A DNA stretch of 64,000 bases from Bradysia coprophila (taxonomy: Eukaryota > Arthropoda > Insecta > Diptera > Sciaridae): contig NW_023503493.1 of the NCBI RefSeq assembly GCF_014529535.1, forward strand, positions 19,004,001 to 19,068,000. The letters run 5' to 3'. A program made the position numbers and the translations under genes. The first letter of the stretch is position 1, and each line of letters opens with the position of its first letter. Shown piece by piece: positions 1 to 14,646 of this stretch. Below the pieces are notes generated by a model that saw only the letters and a list, made by a program, of their open reading frames with translations, made no database searches and had not been told where the DNA came from.

Positions 1-1320
1 GAATGAACTATCGTCGATATGTTGTTTTGAAAATTTTGACCACCATTGTGTTATTGCGAGTAAGCAAATTGCTTTTTCTTAATTAAAAGTTCGTTTACTT
101 GAGTGGATGATGTTATCAAATCAAAAGTGCTACTCTAGTGGTGATTATTGAATGTTTCATTTATGGAAAACAACTAAATTTCAGTGTGTGAAGACGATTT
201 AATTTTCGAATAAGTTCCATCCAAAATGAACTGGCCGGTAATGATTACGGGCTAAAAGCCGTAATGTGTGATCTGTCGATTATTTACATAGCGATGAATC
301 AGTGATGTAACTTCAACGTACCGAGTGGTACACGTTAAAACTGTTTTCGCAATCCCGGTCCATAATCATCACCTTTCCATGCATCCATTTAATGTCGTTT
401 TGAAGGTATTTATTTCACTGTATTCCTGGACACAGTGCGATATCAACCACCGACACCGAAAGGTTTTTGAGCACAAAGCAGCGACTATAGCCATTCGGCT
501 ATAGAGTCACACAATTATACCGAACGTATTGTTGAAGCGTATATACTAAGCATTGACTACTCGATTTCATTCAACGTGTCTCTTTACATCACATTGCAAT
601 GTGTATCATAATGCAGCCTTCTTGATCGTTCAAATGAATTTCTGTATACACAAGAATTATGGAACAAAATGTAGGACATGTTTGCATTGGAAAGGTGATT
701 ATGGCCCGAAATTGCGAAAAACGTTGTATCTACCACGGTAGGTATGCCGGTATTTTTTCGCACACGACGTCTTGTCGACCTCGGCTTCGCCTCGACATCT
801 AGTGCGAAAAAATACCTTCATACCTACCTTGGTAGATAAATAACTATTATGCTACTAGATTCGTTAGATCCGAGTTATCTACTGTTAAAAAAATCCACTT
901 TTTTTTAAATTTTACCAAGAATTTTTTTACTATTTCTCGATTAGTTGTCACGGTACCGCCATCTACCGTAACCAACAAAAATAATTTTTGTTATACACGT
1001 TTCAGCGGTGGATGCAAACTATAAACAAACCATGTAACCAACACAAATGCAAGAGACTCGAAGCGTGTTTATAATATACACTGTATACACGCATAATATA
1101 TAAGTATGCATTGCATATAGAAGATGAAAACTTATCGACTCCTAATATACAAAACACACATTTCCCCTAAACTTATCGTGTGTATATACAGAAAACTCGG
1201 TCTACCTATATCTCGTGCTCTTTTGTCAAACTCACAAACTGCTGCGCTCAAACATAATCGTATATAATAACGATTTACCTAACAAAATGCAACAATTTTA
1301 TTAGGCTGTATGCAGTTCCT
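1..1320. other. Intergenic, upstream of hid
   Basis: No convincing gene seen. It holds the palindrome at 728-837 (listed separately) and a small hairpin at about 483-507. The rest is AT-rich and probably includes the upstream regulatory DNA of hid. Confidence 0.6.
728..837. repeat. 110-bp palindromic foldback repeat
   Basis: The arms 728-763 and 802-837 are near-exact reverse complements (outer ends ATCTACC...GGTAGAT, inner GTGCGAAAAAATACC). The centre is itself palindromic around a GTCGA-rich core, so nearly the whole segment can fold into one hairpin. It looks like a small MITE/foldback insertion about 0.6 kb upstream of the predicted hid start site. No coding content. Confidence 0.75.
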
Positions 1321-1368
1321 TATATATTTATATATACGGTTTCGTTACTCGGTGGATTAGTCAGTTCT
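1321..1368 (+). promoter_or_regulatory. Predicted hid core promoter (TATA + initiator)
   Basis: A TATATA run ends near 1336 and an initiator-like TCAGTT lies at 1361-1366, which puts the TATA about 30 bp upstream of a start at about 1363, the classical insect spacing. It would give a 5'UTR of about 1.05 kb before the hid ATG at 2412. This is inference; no downstream promoter element was evident. Confidence 0.4.
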
Positions 1369-2411
1369 TTGGTTCTATTTGTTATATACGTGTACTGGAA
1401 TTGAGTCAGTCGATTACGAACAGCGAAGCGAGTGAGACGTGTTTTTGATTTGTTCCGATAAATAGTCGGGTATATTGCATTTATATAGAGTGTGGTTTTA
1501 ATATTACGCGTCTAAAGCGCTTTACTTGTTGATTGTTTAATAGAAATGATTTAATTTTTGATAAACTGTTGGTGTGATTCTTTGCATATTCGTTTCGGAT
1601 ATTTGAATTAAAATCAACGTAGAAATTTTGATTGGAAATTTTTAATTTCTAAAGATTTTCTTTTGTCGATTGAAGAAAATGTTATGATTACTTTTTTTCG
1701 ATGTAATAAAATTCGATTAACATTCATTGATTGATATATTTTTTTAGATATATTTAAGTGTGTGTCAGTTTCATACAAAACGAATAAAAATAAGACTAAA
1801 GAGAAAAACATTTGTGAACTGGATTTGTTTGAAAAACTAATTGTGCGAATTTTTAGAAACAACGATCAGAGAACAATAAACAGAATAATAATAAAAGTCA
1901 AGACAATTGAACGAAAACATTAAAGAGACAACTAAACGGAAAACTGAAGACGTTCAAAATAAATTGAGTGAAGTTTTACTGAAGCATAAAAAAACAATTA
2001 AAATTAAAATCACAATTTTGATATGTGTGAACTATTATGCAAACACAGTGAAGACTTTAATGAACTATGGATAAGAATTATATAACGCAAAATCCAGACT
2101 AAAAATTCTTACATTTTCTACCTAAAATATAAATCTTTTATAAATACAGTAGGTATACCTATGTGAATGTGTTGTTTTTGTAACAATTTCAATTAAAAAT
2201 AAAAACTTTTGCATTTTTATAAACGAAGACAATTTTTTTCTTTTGCATAATATTTTATGTGTGAAACATTTTGAGTTCGATTTTTGTGTAAAATACGTTC
2301 TCCAAATTCTATATTAAAACAATTTAAAACGAAGTAACTTTTTTGTAAACAAACCAACAGAAAAACCAAAAGTTTTATTTTGCAAAATATACGAAAAAAA
2401 AATTCATCACA

Positions 2412-5400
2412 ATGGCTGTGCCCTTCTATGTGCCCGATGAAGAACGCGAAAACGGTTCATCATCTCAACCCCAAAGTACTACCACATCGGCAACACAAAC
2501 GCCGCTACAGAGTCCGACCAATGAACACTTGGTGCAAGTGTTCTACGAAGCATTGTCGCTGTATTCGGCCAGTTTAGTATTGCGTAAGTAGAAACATTTT
2601 TTCAATTTTTCTATTTTTTAACTAAAAAATTTAATTTGAAATTAAAATCTCTTATAATTGCTGTGTTGTATCAGAGAGTTTTCCATTGTTAATTATTATA
2701 CCTCGACTTCCAGAATGTTTAATTTACCATTGCTATATTTTTCCCAATTAAAGCATTATCGTACGTAATTATGCGTGTACACGTAGACTCATAATAGACT
2801 AAAATCAATTGAAACGCAAACGTAATGCAATACGTCCAATTAAAATCATCCCCCACATACAATATACTTAGTCGTATTTTACATGCAACATACGTATTAA
2901 ACAAACTCTCGACAAGTTGAAAGAAAAATAATTAATTAATTTTCCACCCCCCAAAAACCACCGTGATAAAATATAAAACTTTAAAAGCCATCAATTAAAA
3001 TTCAATCAAATCCGAAAAACGTACTCATTTCAACTCATTAACCACATGTTCGTTGCGCTCTATGTAACTCCTAAATTATATGTATAATCAAAAGTAACCG
3101 AACTGGGATATGTCCATTATAGGTGATTTGAACGATTTGAAGCATTTTTGTGAAGGTGGAACGGAAATGAAAAATGAGAATGGAAAATAAAATGCAAGTG
3201 GAACAATAGGAAAGTTTGTAAACTTTTTGAACGACTTAATTAATGTAGCGTGTAAGCGCTCAATGCTTTTCCAGGAGATATACATAAATGTCAACGAAAT
3301 GGCTATTTTTGAAGAAATATATAAAAAAAGCCAGTCGGGTGGAAAAGAAAATTTGTTTGTCGTTCATCTAATTGTTTATGATGAATCATGTTAAGCTTTG
3401 CGATATTTTCCTGACGTAAAACATTCGCGCTACATTTTAAATGTTTGAAATAAAATATTGTTTTTACCCTGGAAACGTGTCGTTATTCAATTTAAATTAC
3501 CGAATAAATTTCCACCAGTTTCACTTGACGACAATTCTACGTAATTTAAAAACTTTACCGTTTATTTATACACCTTCTAAACAACATTGCATCCGAAGAA
3601 CATGTGTCTCGTATGTACAATGCTTACGACTTTTATTATTTATTAAAACAAAGAACTTTTATTTTCGATAAAATAAAATCTCTGAGTTTTATGATGAAAA
3701 GTTTTCTTTCATTTTTTTTAAATGATTCATTCGGTTGGCTGTATATTATCGTAACTACATTCGGTTGTAAGTTGTTATTTTATGGAAAACGACAAAATAA
3801 TAGAGCAGTGAAATATCAAACTGTAATATAAACGAAAAAGAATCTTTGAACGAATTTCTTTTCTCTTGTGCGCTCTTTTAATGTTTACATTCCAACATGT
3901 TTTGATTATGATATTTATTTAAATATTTCAACCATGGTATGCACTTTCATGTGGACAAACAAACGTTATATAATTTATGGATAGTGATATACCACAAAAA
4001 AAGTATATCACAAACCGTACGAGTCAGTGATACAGTTTGTATATATCATACATTAGATCTAATTATGTTTGTTTATGGAAAACATTCAATTTTTTGGTCA
4101 TTTTTGATATCAAACAGCATAATTTAATATTTAATGTCCAACCCTTTCCTATCTCATTACATAAAAATGATAATTGTGTAGCGTTATGGATATTACCATG
4201 ATACGCTTTTCCGTATTTCCCTATTATTATTTTCCATTTCTCTCTGAGCCTTTTACTCGTTCTTTTTCTGTTGCTAAAAAGGTTAGTAAATAAAATATTA
4301 AACAAACAGTGTAATGTGTGTAAATGAAGTAAACAATCCAGACTTGGGTATTACTATTTGGTTAGTTTTATTGCGGTAAATTTATTCAAACAACAAATAT
4401 GTTTTACTTTGTCCAAGTGTTGTAACGTTTACATTTGGAAATAGAAATGTATATGGTAGGCACACATCGAACACAAAGAGACGAACAAAATAAAATCACA
4501 TTGACATTATCGAGAAAGAAAATTAGTAGCGGAATTGAATGTGTAAATTTGTATAAATATTTCATCCGTCGGTTAAATACAAACATGTCGATATACCTAA
4601 AACAGTCAGCAGCCGCCGGTTCAAGTCTACACATTTTTTTACGAGTGAAATTGATGTTTTAGAAACGGTTAGTCATCTGTAGACAATGATGACAAATGTA
4701 AAAAACGATGAGCACTTCCTGTCTAACAACATGTATGTTAAAACGAAAGAAGTAAAAGATTTCATGTCAAACTCTCTGCGTTGCTCAAAAAAGTAACAGA
4801 TCCAATCGTTATATTGTAAAACACCAGCCGTACTCAAAGATCAACTGTAAAAAATAAATTTAAAATAAAAGACAATTGCGACTCAAAAAAAAGCCGGAAA
4901 ATTACGTACACATTTCCGAGCACATATTTTCCAAACATTTTCATCAGTTTGGTATGTTATATTATTTTGGCATGTGCCATTATCAACGTTACACGTTACT
5001 GGCATATTCAAAACAAAATTATTTATTTACTCATGCAAATTTTAATTTAAAACTCATACGACACAAAAAAAAGCAGCCGTATAGAGCGAAAATTCTGTTA
5101 TAGGCGAAAAAATAAACGACCAACCGAAAAAAAAACTAATTAAATTACAGCACCACAATGTAAAAAAAACGGCACATACATGATGTAGATTTACGCCAAT
5201 AACAAAATAACTGCACACTCATGGAAGTCAAATATATACACTCAACATTTTCATTTTTAACACTCGCTGAAATTGACGAAACGCAGTTTAACAATAATGC
5301 GCGAGATTGACTATTTCGCATATCGCTGGGATGTTATATATTTTCAAAGCTAACACCATGATGTGCATTTTTTTTTTGCTGTTGTTGTTGCTGCTGTGAA

Positions 5401-8400
5401 AATATAACACACAATCCCACAGTTTATATTACAACACACAAAACATGCAATTTTAATTTTATAAAATATAAATTTCTTTAGGTTTTTGAACTTGATGTGT
5501 TGCAGAGTTATTCATTGTACACATATGTATATAATGGATGTACATAAATGCACGAATAATAATATGACTATACCAACAACGTGTTTGACGTAAAAATAAA
5601 TTAATGTTTTGAATGTTTTTGCAAAGTCTAATTAAAATATTTTGACATGTGAGCATTTAATTATTTAAATTAGAGTTGATTTTTGTTGTTCGTCTGGTGT
5701 TCGTAATCAATTTTCCACTCCAAAACACATAAACTGTGCCATATCTCGTGCAGAATGGATCAATGTTTATTAATACCCGGCGGTTTTGGCTGTTGGATTA
5801 ATTTGCATTTTTTTGCATTTTTTACGATGATTTTAATTCCATAAAAATATATTCCGAGTTGTGGCTCTCTATATATTTATTATAAACTCAGCAGATTATA
5901 AATGGCTAAACATTTTATCAGCTTTATCCGCCACATTTCAAAATGTTGAGTTCATATCGTGATTGATAGATTTATTTTTCGAATTAAAAAAAATCACCCG
6001 CACTCCCATCACGCTATATTGAATTAAAATGACCGAAACAGGTTGGTTAAAACTCACAGTGGATTGATGACTCTCATTTTTTTAAATCATGTCCATTATC
6101 CGTATGGCAATGCGTCTGGATATTCTGGTATTATCGCATACATTACATTTAATTAAGACAAGAATGTTACCCAAGTGCTCCATTGACACAGCCATCAACA
6201 TCTCATCAAGTAAAACCAGAAAATCAACATCCTTCAGAAATCAGACCAATAATTTTCACCTTTACAAATGAATGCAAGATATCAACAAGTCTTTTCTGAA
6301 AAACTTGTTTGCTATTACAGCATAGCGTGGTCTCTTTGAGTCTTGACAGAGACACAAACTTCACGTAAAACTTCGTTTTTTTTTTTGCTTCACTCGTTTG
6401 CTGTGCAATAAAATAAATATTCGATAAAATAGAGATATTATTGAATTATTTCCAATGTAATTGAGAAAATAAAAATAGCAACGAGACATCAAATTAAAAT
6501 TCTCTCATGTCTAGATTGTGCGTTGAATTGTAAATGAATTGCGAGGTGAATTAGGTAAATTAAATTTATAATAAAAAACAATGCCATCCATCGACTGTCG
6601 TGGCATGGATATTTTTAATCGATTAAATTTACGACAAAAAACGAAATTGTTGACAACATTTAATGTAAATGAATAAAACATCCAATTCTGCAAAATAATG
6701 AAACCATGAAAACATTGCTTTCGATGATCATGAGCGGCTGTAAATTATGCAATTTAATTAAGAATTTTATGATGCCTTTCAAAAACTTCCATCAATAATT
6801 CAATTTTTGTAGTAAAAAACTGTTTATTAATTTAACAAACAACAACAAAACAAACAATTAGACAGTAAATGGAATCGTTAAATTTAATAACATTTAATTT
6901 ACTCACATATTCGCATTGCATGTCAGGGGGTATAATTTAATTTCAACGCCAGTCTATTGTACTTTCGAGCTTTTATTTGTTTTCCATAATTATAAAAAAA
7001 AAGTTATTTGCAATAAAATTAGGAATTTAATTTGTGATGTTAAAAGAACAGTAAAATTATAACGAAACATTTTTATTGGGTGTTGTCACACATTACCGTT
7101 TTTATGTCTTTGCATTCAATAAAATTCCGGTGCGACTAATAGCATTCTGAAACTAATTATCATGCAAATTATTCGATTAATACGTTAAATTTTGCATAAA
7201 TCAATAGTTCCCACTATCAGGAACTGTAAACTTGAGGAAACCTACACGCATGAAAGTACCTTATTAACGACAATTTAATATATACCGATGTGGCTGTAAA
7301 ATTAATTACTAACCAACCACACATCTATACCATCAATCTTAGCACCTCCACGCATTTACCATACGCAAACAATAATTCCTTTCAATATTTGCACTGTCTA
7401 TACATTATACCCGCAGCACATCCTTGCGACCAAAAACCCGATACGCTCATATCACACCATTAATTATCCATTTTATAATCCAAGCCTTCATTACATTCTC
7501 GCCCATAATAAACATAAGTGAACATTATTATTAAACATGAATATTATGATCTATAGAGTGTGTGTGCATATAGCGAACTACTTAAATATTCATACACAGC
7601 ACGCATATAAATTATCCGATAGGCATAAACAACTCTCCTTTCCACTCACTCTCGGTTGTAATACATATATTGTAAAACAATTAATCAAAACCGAAAAGCT
7701 TTAAATAAATTGTATATGCACCGTACCTCAAATAAACGAATTATGGGATACGTGAATGTTAACTGAAATTAATGTGGAAGAGCCACACATTTTATGCGTT
7801 GCATATCCCATAAATGTGCTGTGTATTATTATTCTTACACACAAAACCATTATTTGTAAACATTATATACAAACAATGTGCGTATGAACTTAAGTCAACT
7901 TAACAATTCCAGTGTTTAAGCAATTATAAACACACGTTACAGTTTTGCATATTTTATTACTTTTGTCGCATTGCCATTATATTATTGTCGATAAAAAAGG
8001 CAGCATAATAAATTTATGACACACAGGGTAATGGTTTATTTACCGAAATCAGTAACAAAAACCAAAGCAAATGAGTCCCCTAATATGTTCATGCATCGTA
8101 TCACATTACATGCACTTATGTATCTTTAATTAACAATTAATTTGCTGTTAATTATATGTTTTCATTGATTTTTTTGAAAAGAAATGAAATATTTACGGTC
8201 GAAAATGTGTAGCAGTGTAATCTAAAAAGTTTATGTATACAGCACTGGTTTTTTTTCACTTAAATGTGAATAAATGTATCACTAAACCAACAAAATTAAC
8301 GCTGTGTTATTCGAGCCAGTTCATAATTATTTGATTAATAACGAAAATAAAATACAAATTACTGGTATACATTTCTGTTGGTTTAATTCCCCATTGCTCA

Positions 8401-11400
8401 TTGCATTTTGTACATCATTGGACTGTAATACAATTATTATTAATTTAATTCCAGACATTCATCCGAACCGAGTTAGTTTTCATATATTTAAATTAATTTC
8501 ATTGCAACAATTTTCTTCAATAGCTTACACAAGAGCACAAACAGCAGTTCGAATAACCTCGATACCTAACACTTTCGCTTGAGTACGCTAAGCATACGGT
8601 CAAAAAATATAGTTTCCCTAGCCTTCGATTTTATCAGTGTCGATTGACAATATTTATATTTATATGCATCAATTTTAGATCGATGCATAACTATGGTAAC
8701 CATCAGAATACAATTCTATGTGCAAACAATAAATTAAAAATTTCATTGTCACTACATATTCTGCTCCTTAAATAACACATTTGTATATTGCATCACAGAA
8801 TATAGCACAATGGAAAACAGTTTATTTCTGAAAAGACGTAATTAATAAACAAAAACTCCATAATATTAAATCAACACTTTGCAACATACCCATATAATAT
8901 AAAATAATACGACACATCCACTTGATAAAATATTTTGATAAAAAAAAATATGAAAATAAAAAACCATTAAACGAAACGTTAAGAAAATTGTATATTGGAG
9001 TCATGAACAAGAGAATAATCTGCAAGACCTTGAAAACTATAACATTAGAGACTTATAATGTATAGTACGATTGTATATTATAGATTTTATAAAATGTAAA
9101 TTTGTAATGTACATTTAAATGTTGTAAGTGGTTTCGATGTAAATTAAATAAAATTCTTTTTTTTTAAATATTTATTTCTGTAGAATGAATATAATTATAA
9201 TCTCTGCAAAAATGATTAAATAATAATTCTACATTTTATACTTGTTGTGTTTGTATGTTATAAATATGGATATTGCATATGTTGAAGAGATAATGTTTAT
9301 TAACGCTTTTAGCTAATAAATACGAGTATCGCTTGTTTATTGTAATTTCGAAATACAAGGAACGGTCTCGTTTTGCGTATACTCTCAGCAATTTATTTCG
9401 AGTTAAATACGTTGTAGGCCAGCATATCATTTTGAGACATTTTTTTTAAGTTCTACATTTCAATGATATCGAACTAGTCGCACGGAACGACTATGAACAG
9501 CAAAACTAACTAGACGATAGTCTCCTTCATTTATTCTCATGTTCAAAAACTCTATTCACATCGGCACAACGAAAAATTCAAAAATTTGCCTTATTACATT
9601 CAATGTAATCCACAAAAAAAAACGTGAGATTATCTGATGCAGTTCAACTAACCTTCAAGAAGGATAAATTCGTTTGCGTTGTTTCAGAACATTAAATATA
9701 ACAATGCAACATAATCGAATTAGGAAACAATTAATAATCTCAATGACTTGCATTCAATTTTTTTTTGTTGCTGTTGTTTTGATAAATCAGAATTTAATTC
9801 TGCATATTTTGATGGCTCTAATCAAACAAATCGAAACAACAATAGATCAATCAACAAGAATGTTAAAAGTGTAAAACTCAACAGGCAACAAAAACGAAAC
9901 TCAGCCATGATTAGAATGCAAATTTTTTTAAATTGCTAATTATGTTAACAGCGAGTGCAATGTGTGGGTAATTAATGGAATAATTATATAGAATTAAATA
10001 CAAAGAACTATAATTATAAATTTACGAAAATTAATTCAATGCAACGTTGAGTTATATGTATTTTAGCGAATGACGTGTGTCGTTTCATTCGGAGAAACAT
10101 TTTAGAACGATACGCTACAACCAAATTGTAATACGGCGAGCAGAGCGTGTATCTCTATATTTTATCTGGAAATCTTAATTGCAGAGGCTCGTTGCATAGA
10201 GTACACTTTTCGATACGTAATAATTTTGTGCACAATGAATTATGTTGACCATGCACAGAATTTAGTTCATGTGTGCGCGAGTGGTGTATGATTCATCAAT
10301 AAAACGGAAATAGATATTTTTCCGATTAGAGTTTCATTACCAATGGCAAGGTAGTAGATCATAGTTTATGCACAAATGTGTGCATTGTTTGAAGGATGAT
10401 TCAGTGAATTAATTTAGAAAACCAATGTCACAGCTACGACATTCGAAATTAAATTCTCAAATAAAATAAATTTTCTTTCTGTAAAATTCTATGTGAATGA
10501 ATGAAAAACGATTTATGTGAAACAAAGAGACAGCACACTTAGAAAACATGCGACTTTATTAGCGTTTTAAAAGATGTAAACTTTACGATCTCATATTTCA
10601 ATTTAATAAGTTTAAAAAAAAAATGTACAGCACAGATATAAACATGGAATCACCATGACATTAAAAAGATCCATAACGAATTTTTACATTAAAAACATCT
10701 CATTTCATCCAATGGTACTGTTGCTGGTTTTATACCGTACATGAACGAAATGATTTTATTGTACTTTTATGGATAATTTGAAACCGAAAAAACCTTGCAC
10801 CCATTCACAACATCAGTATCAAACAAAGAAATATGTAATTGCACACCAGTCAGCTCTATTATTCAGGGAATATATCTAAGTATGTTAGAAGATTTTATTA
10901 AAGTACCCACATCATCTAACCTAGTTGAATTTTTATAACTTGGATATGATACAGCATGTAGTGTGAAGTGAATATATAAATGCGCTTAGGTGATATAATG
11001 CGCTTTACATGAATATAGTCACCTTTAATGTGATCATGGTCATAACAGTTAGAGATGGAATAAATTTTTTGTAATATTTCTCACAAACGAAATATTTGTA
11101 ACACGAAAATTGTGTTGCATTTCATGGTTTACCTAACGTACTATATTTTAATACAGATTCATGTTTTCCATTGTAATTTTTCCTACTAATTTTTTTAAAA
11201 TTTCTATTTTCAACAGGATCACCATGTAGTACCAGTCCACCATCAAGCCCATCTTGCTGTCATCCCCACATCAATAACTACCGTGGAAATGTATTTTTCC
11301 CGCGGCCGCATGTAGCGCCCCAAACTCCAGTCAGCTTCGGCCGATCACATCAGTGGTCGACGCCAAGAAATGAGATGCCACGAAGGTAAGACACGTTTTT

Positions 11401-13211
11401 TTTTGTCTATTTACTTATTCCAACTAAATTTAATCGAGAATTCGATCCAAAGAAAAAATTGATTTTTATAAGATCCTTCTTAACATGCAACATTGTTTCT
11501 CTACAGACGTCTCAACTCTACCGGTGAAGAGGAAGATGATGAGGATATTGATTCCGACATTGGTATCGATGAATGTCCATCCGCTACTAGCAGCAGCAGC
11601 AATAGCAGCAATAGTACTCCGGCATCACCTCTACCTGTCGACTTCAATTTCGAAGAACATTACACATACTTGGCGGCTAGGGAACGTCTACAGGAATTTC
11701 CCGGTCAAGTTCCACAAAAGAAGAAGAAAGTGGTGAGCGAAGAAAAAGCCGAAGCTGTTGCTGTGAAAACTCAAAAAAAGCCAAAATCAAAGGTGAGTCT
11801 TGCAACCCATTTATAATGTATAAATTAGAGAAAAACTAAGGGGATTTCTTTTGTGAGCGTAGCTTGGTAACACAAGGTTATATTGTTGTGTATTGTGAGC
11901 ACGTGTGCAATTCACTGTATGAATGTTAAGTTAAAAAACAAAAGTTAAAATTGTAGATCTGAAATTGTGTGTACCACATGTTCGAATGGGCAAATGTGTG
12001 TCTATTGTATTATTCCCTTTTATTCTTAAATGCACTCGTCTACTTCTTGTAGTCTAACAACGAACAATAACAAAATGCTGCAACAAAACACAAAACAAAC
12101 AGCACAAAAAAAATGAAAACTCCAGACTGAATTAAAGTAAACGCATCGTCCTTTTGTTATTCCTGCATGTCAGTCTATATAAACGAAAATCCCCTTCATC
12201 CTCACGAATAGGACACTTAAACTGCTTTCATCTGCACTTATTTATAATAATTGTATCGAAAACACATTCAATGTAATAAATTCAATTTTGTTTTTCTTTC
12301 TCTGTGATTCCTTTAGAAAAACATTTCACTTACGAGTTTGTCTCTACCGTCTACATCTACATATTACATGGTTATGTACGAACCATTGCCTAATATTATT
12401 TATGGATTTAGACCTTTCACCCCTGTTTGACCGTACACAAATTCTGAAATTTATTTTTCGAATTTGGGGTTCGGAATAGACGATTCTTTTTTCTGCAGTT
12501 TTTTTTCTATAGTTCTTAACCTTGCGACAGTTACAATTCATATCGTTGACACGGGATAGAGCCTGTGTATAAAGCGTCTGTGTCAGGAAATATGAACTTG
12601 AATAAACTACATGTTAACATTAAATGTTGTATATGGAGTACGAATAATTGGAATTAGAGAAGGGGCAATGATTTAATGTTCAAGAGATAGAAAAATATTG
12701 CCACAAATAAATCCCTTAGCGGTTGTAATGGGCCATAAAAATGACTACGATAATAACACACTTGTTCGGTTTTATCTATCCTGCTTCTTTGTGTGCTACA
12801 CATTTTTCCTAAACCTTATGTGTTACGATTTCTTATTTTTTTTCGTTTAATAGATTAGTTTCGTAAAACTTTTGTTTTATGACTTTTTTTGTGGATATGT
12901 TGCTCTTAAAATGGTTTTTGGGGAATTTATGACTGATGGAACAACTTCATTTGATTGTGTTTTTAAGGAGTTTGTAGAAAGGCTACTTGCAAAGTGCCTT
13001 TTTTATTTTTATTTTGGAGATTCTTCTGACACGAAAAGTTTATATGACACGTTTTCTGTGATTTAGTGATTTATAAAATCAGAAACAATTACCCATCAAG
13101 CAACAATTGTGACTGATTTTTTTCCTTATTTCTTTGCAGGAACAAAGATTTGTTTGGACTACAGTAGTAACGGCTGCTGTACTGGCTGTGGGATACATTT
13201 CATCACGTTGA
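2412..13211 (+). CDS. hid: Head involution defective (Hid/Wrinkled), IAP antagonist
   Basis: Pro-apoptotic protein that binds and disables IAPs at mitochondria. Coding exons 2412-2583, 11217-11385, 11507-11792 and 13140-13211 join in phase (232 aa; the Drosophila protein is 410). Hallmarks: N-terminal IAP-binding motif MAVPFY, then SATQTPLQSP; a central SPSCC...VFFP segment; RRLNSTGEEEDD; a conserved ARERLQEF stretch followed by KKKK; and a C-terminal hydrophobic tail FVWTTVVTAAVLAVGYISSR, the mitochondrial tail anchor. All these blocks occur in the same order in fly Hid. Serine-rich and acidic linkers separate them and are much shorter than in Drosophila. The start is fixed because the IBM must begin at the initiator Met. 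The first intron is 8.6 kb. The 3'UTR carries miRNA and Pumilio sites (separate entries). Identity is strong; exon ends are manual. Confidence 0.93.
2584..11216 (+). other. hid intron 1 (8.6 kb), no gene seen
   Basis: Bounded by GTAAGT at 2584 and a TTTCAACAG acceptor at 11208-11216. I found no coding exon, tRNA or clear transposon on either strand; open frames here are short and random-looking. It is strikingly free of the foldback repeats that crowd the rest of the window, which would fit dense regulatory DNA for a gene with complex developmental control (inference). Confidence 0.6.
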
Positions 13212-13261
13212 AAAAACATTTAAATTAAGAACCAGTAACAATACATTTAAATGTTGTGAAT

Positions 13262-13269
13262 TGTAAATA
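13262..13269 (+). promoter_or_regulatory. Pumilio response element (hid 3'UTR)
   Basis: TGTAAATA matches UGUANAUA about 50 nt after the stop codon. Nanos/Pumilio repression of hid is known in the Drosophila germ line. An 8-mer can occur by chance in AT-rich DNA. Confidence 0.45.
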
Positions 13270-13561
13270 CGAAATACACTTCAGATTATGCACGGACATT
13301 CGTTTCATAAAGCATGAAGTTCGATTATATGTGGAATCCTCGCTTCGGTGCTCACATATTATGAATTATGGTAAGAGTCACGACTATATTTTTGTTCAGC
13401 CTTTATTTCGCAGACGGTCTTTTCATCCGGCCATGTTTATAAGCGATGAACTTTTGCTAGTAAAAATAAGTGAAGTAAAAGATTTCGTTTGAATATCAGT
13501 TGAATATTTTGATCAAAGGAAGTAAAGCATTGGATCATTGTACTGGTAAAGTGGTTTCCGT

Positions 13562-13568
13562 CTGTGAT
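13562..13568 (+). promoter_or_regulatory. K-box / miR-2 family site (hid 3'UTR)
   Basis: CTGTGAT is a 7-mer match to the miR-2/6/11/13 seed, a family known to target the fly pro-apoptotic genes. Shorter K-box cores (TGTGAT) occur at 14004-14009 and 14454-14459. Confidence 0.45.
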
Positions 13569-14646
13569 GGGTTAAACAAACAAACAAATTGATTTTTATA
13601 GCAACTATTTTTTCCGAATGAAATCAAACTAAAATTTTGTTGTATTGAAAGGAATCTTCTCGACAAATTTAAACCTGAAATTATTTTTGTATGAAGCAAA
13701 CTTAGTGTGAGTGCCATGCATTTTGAAGTTCACTGTAAACAAAATTTTGAAAGTAAGAAAATTAAATGGAAAGAAAAAGTTTTTTTTTTACAGAAAATAA
13801 AAGTAAAATTAAAAAAATATATTATCTCGATAAATAAACTATGAATGTAATAAATATAATGATTAAAAAATCTATTAGGATATAAATGTTTTAGTTGTGT
13901 AGAGGATCAAAATAATAAATGAAAGAAACAAACAAAAACAAAACAAGAAAATATAAAATATTGTGACTTAGATTTTTAAGCATTAATGATAACCCAAAGC
14001 GATTGTGATTAAATAAAAAAATGAAGGAAAAATATGAATTTGAATTAAAATTTATAAAAAAATTAAAATAAACAACAACATGATAAATTAAATTGAATCA
14101 ATCCTCATTGGATGAAAGCATGAATTGACAAATTTAATGAAAAAAATAAAAAATATTTTTTTTTACTTTTTTACAAGTTTAGCGTAATTTTTGTTTTTTT
14201 TATTGATTAATTAATATTAATATATTTGTCTCAAATACAAGCATTTTACTTGGATTTTTTACCCTTTATTTAAAGAAAAGAAAGAAAAATAAATAAAATA
14301 ATTGAATGTGTCATGTTTTTTTCATTAGCATAATTTACTTTCTTAATTTCGGATTCGATTTCATTTTATTTTTTTTCTTATACATCATCTTCGTTTTCAT
14401 TAAATTTTCTGTTTAAATTGATTTTCTTCCCGAAAAAGCTCTTTAAAGCGTATTGTGATTAATACAAAAAAGAAAAAAAAACAAGAAAAAACAAGACAAA
14501 CAATGAAAATGACTTGAAAAAAAAAATTGAAAAACAATGATGTCGCATCAAAAATGATAAGATTTTTCACTTTTCCAACGAATATATCAAAATCAGCCAA
14601 CCATTTTTCGTATGGTTTCGCAATACTACTATTTGGTCTCATGATA

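Noticed and set aside
1614-1862. Small open frames in the hid 5'UTR and intron
   Set aside because: Short, AT-driven composition, no family resemblance or splice support.
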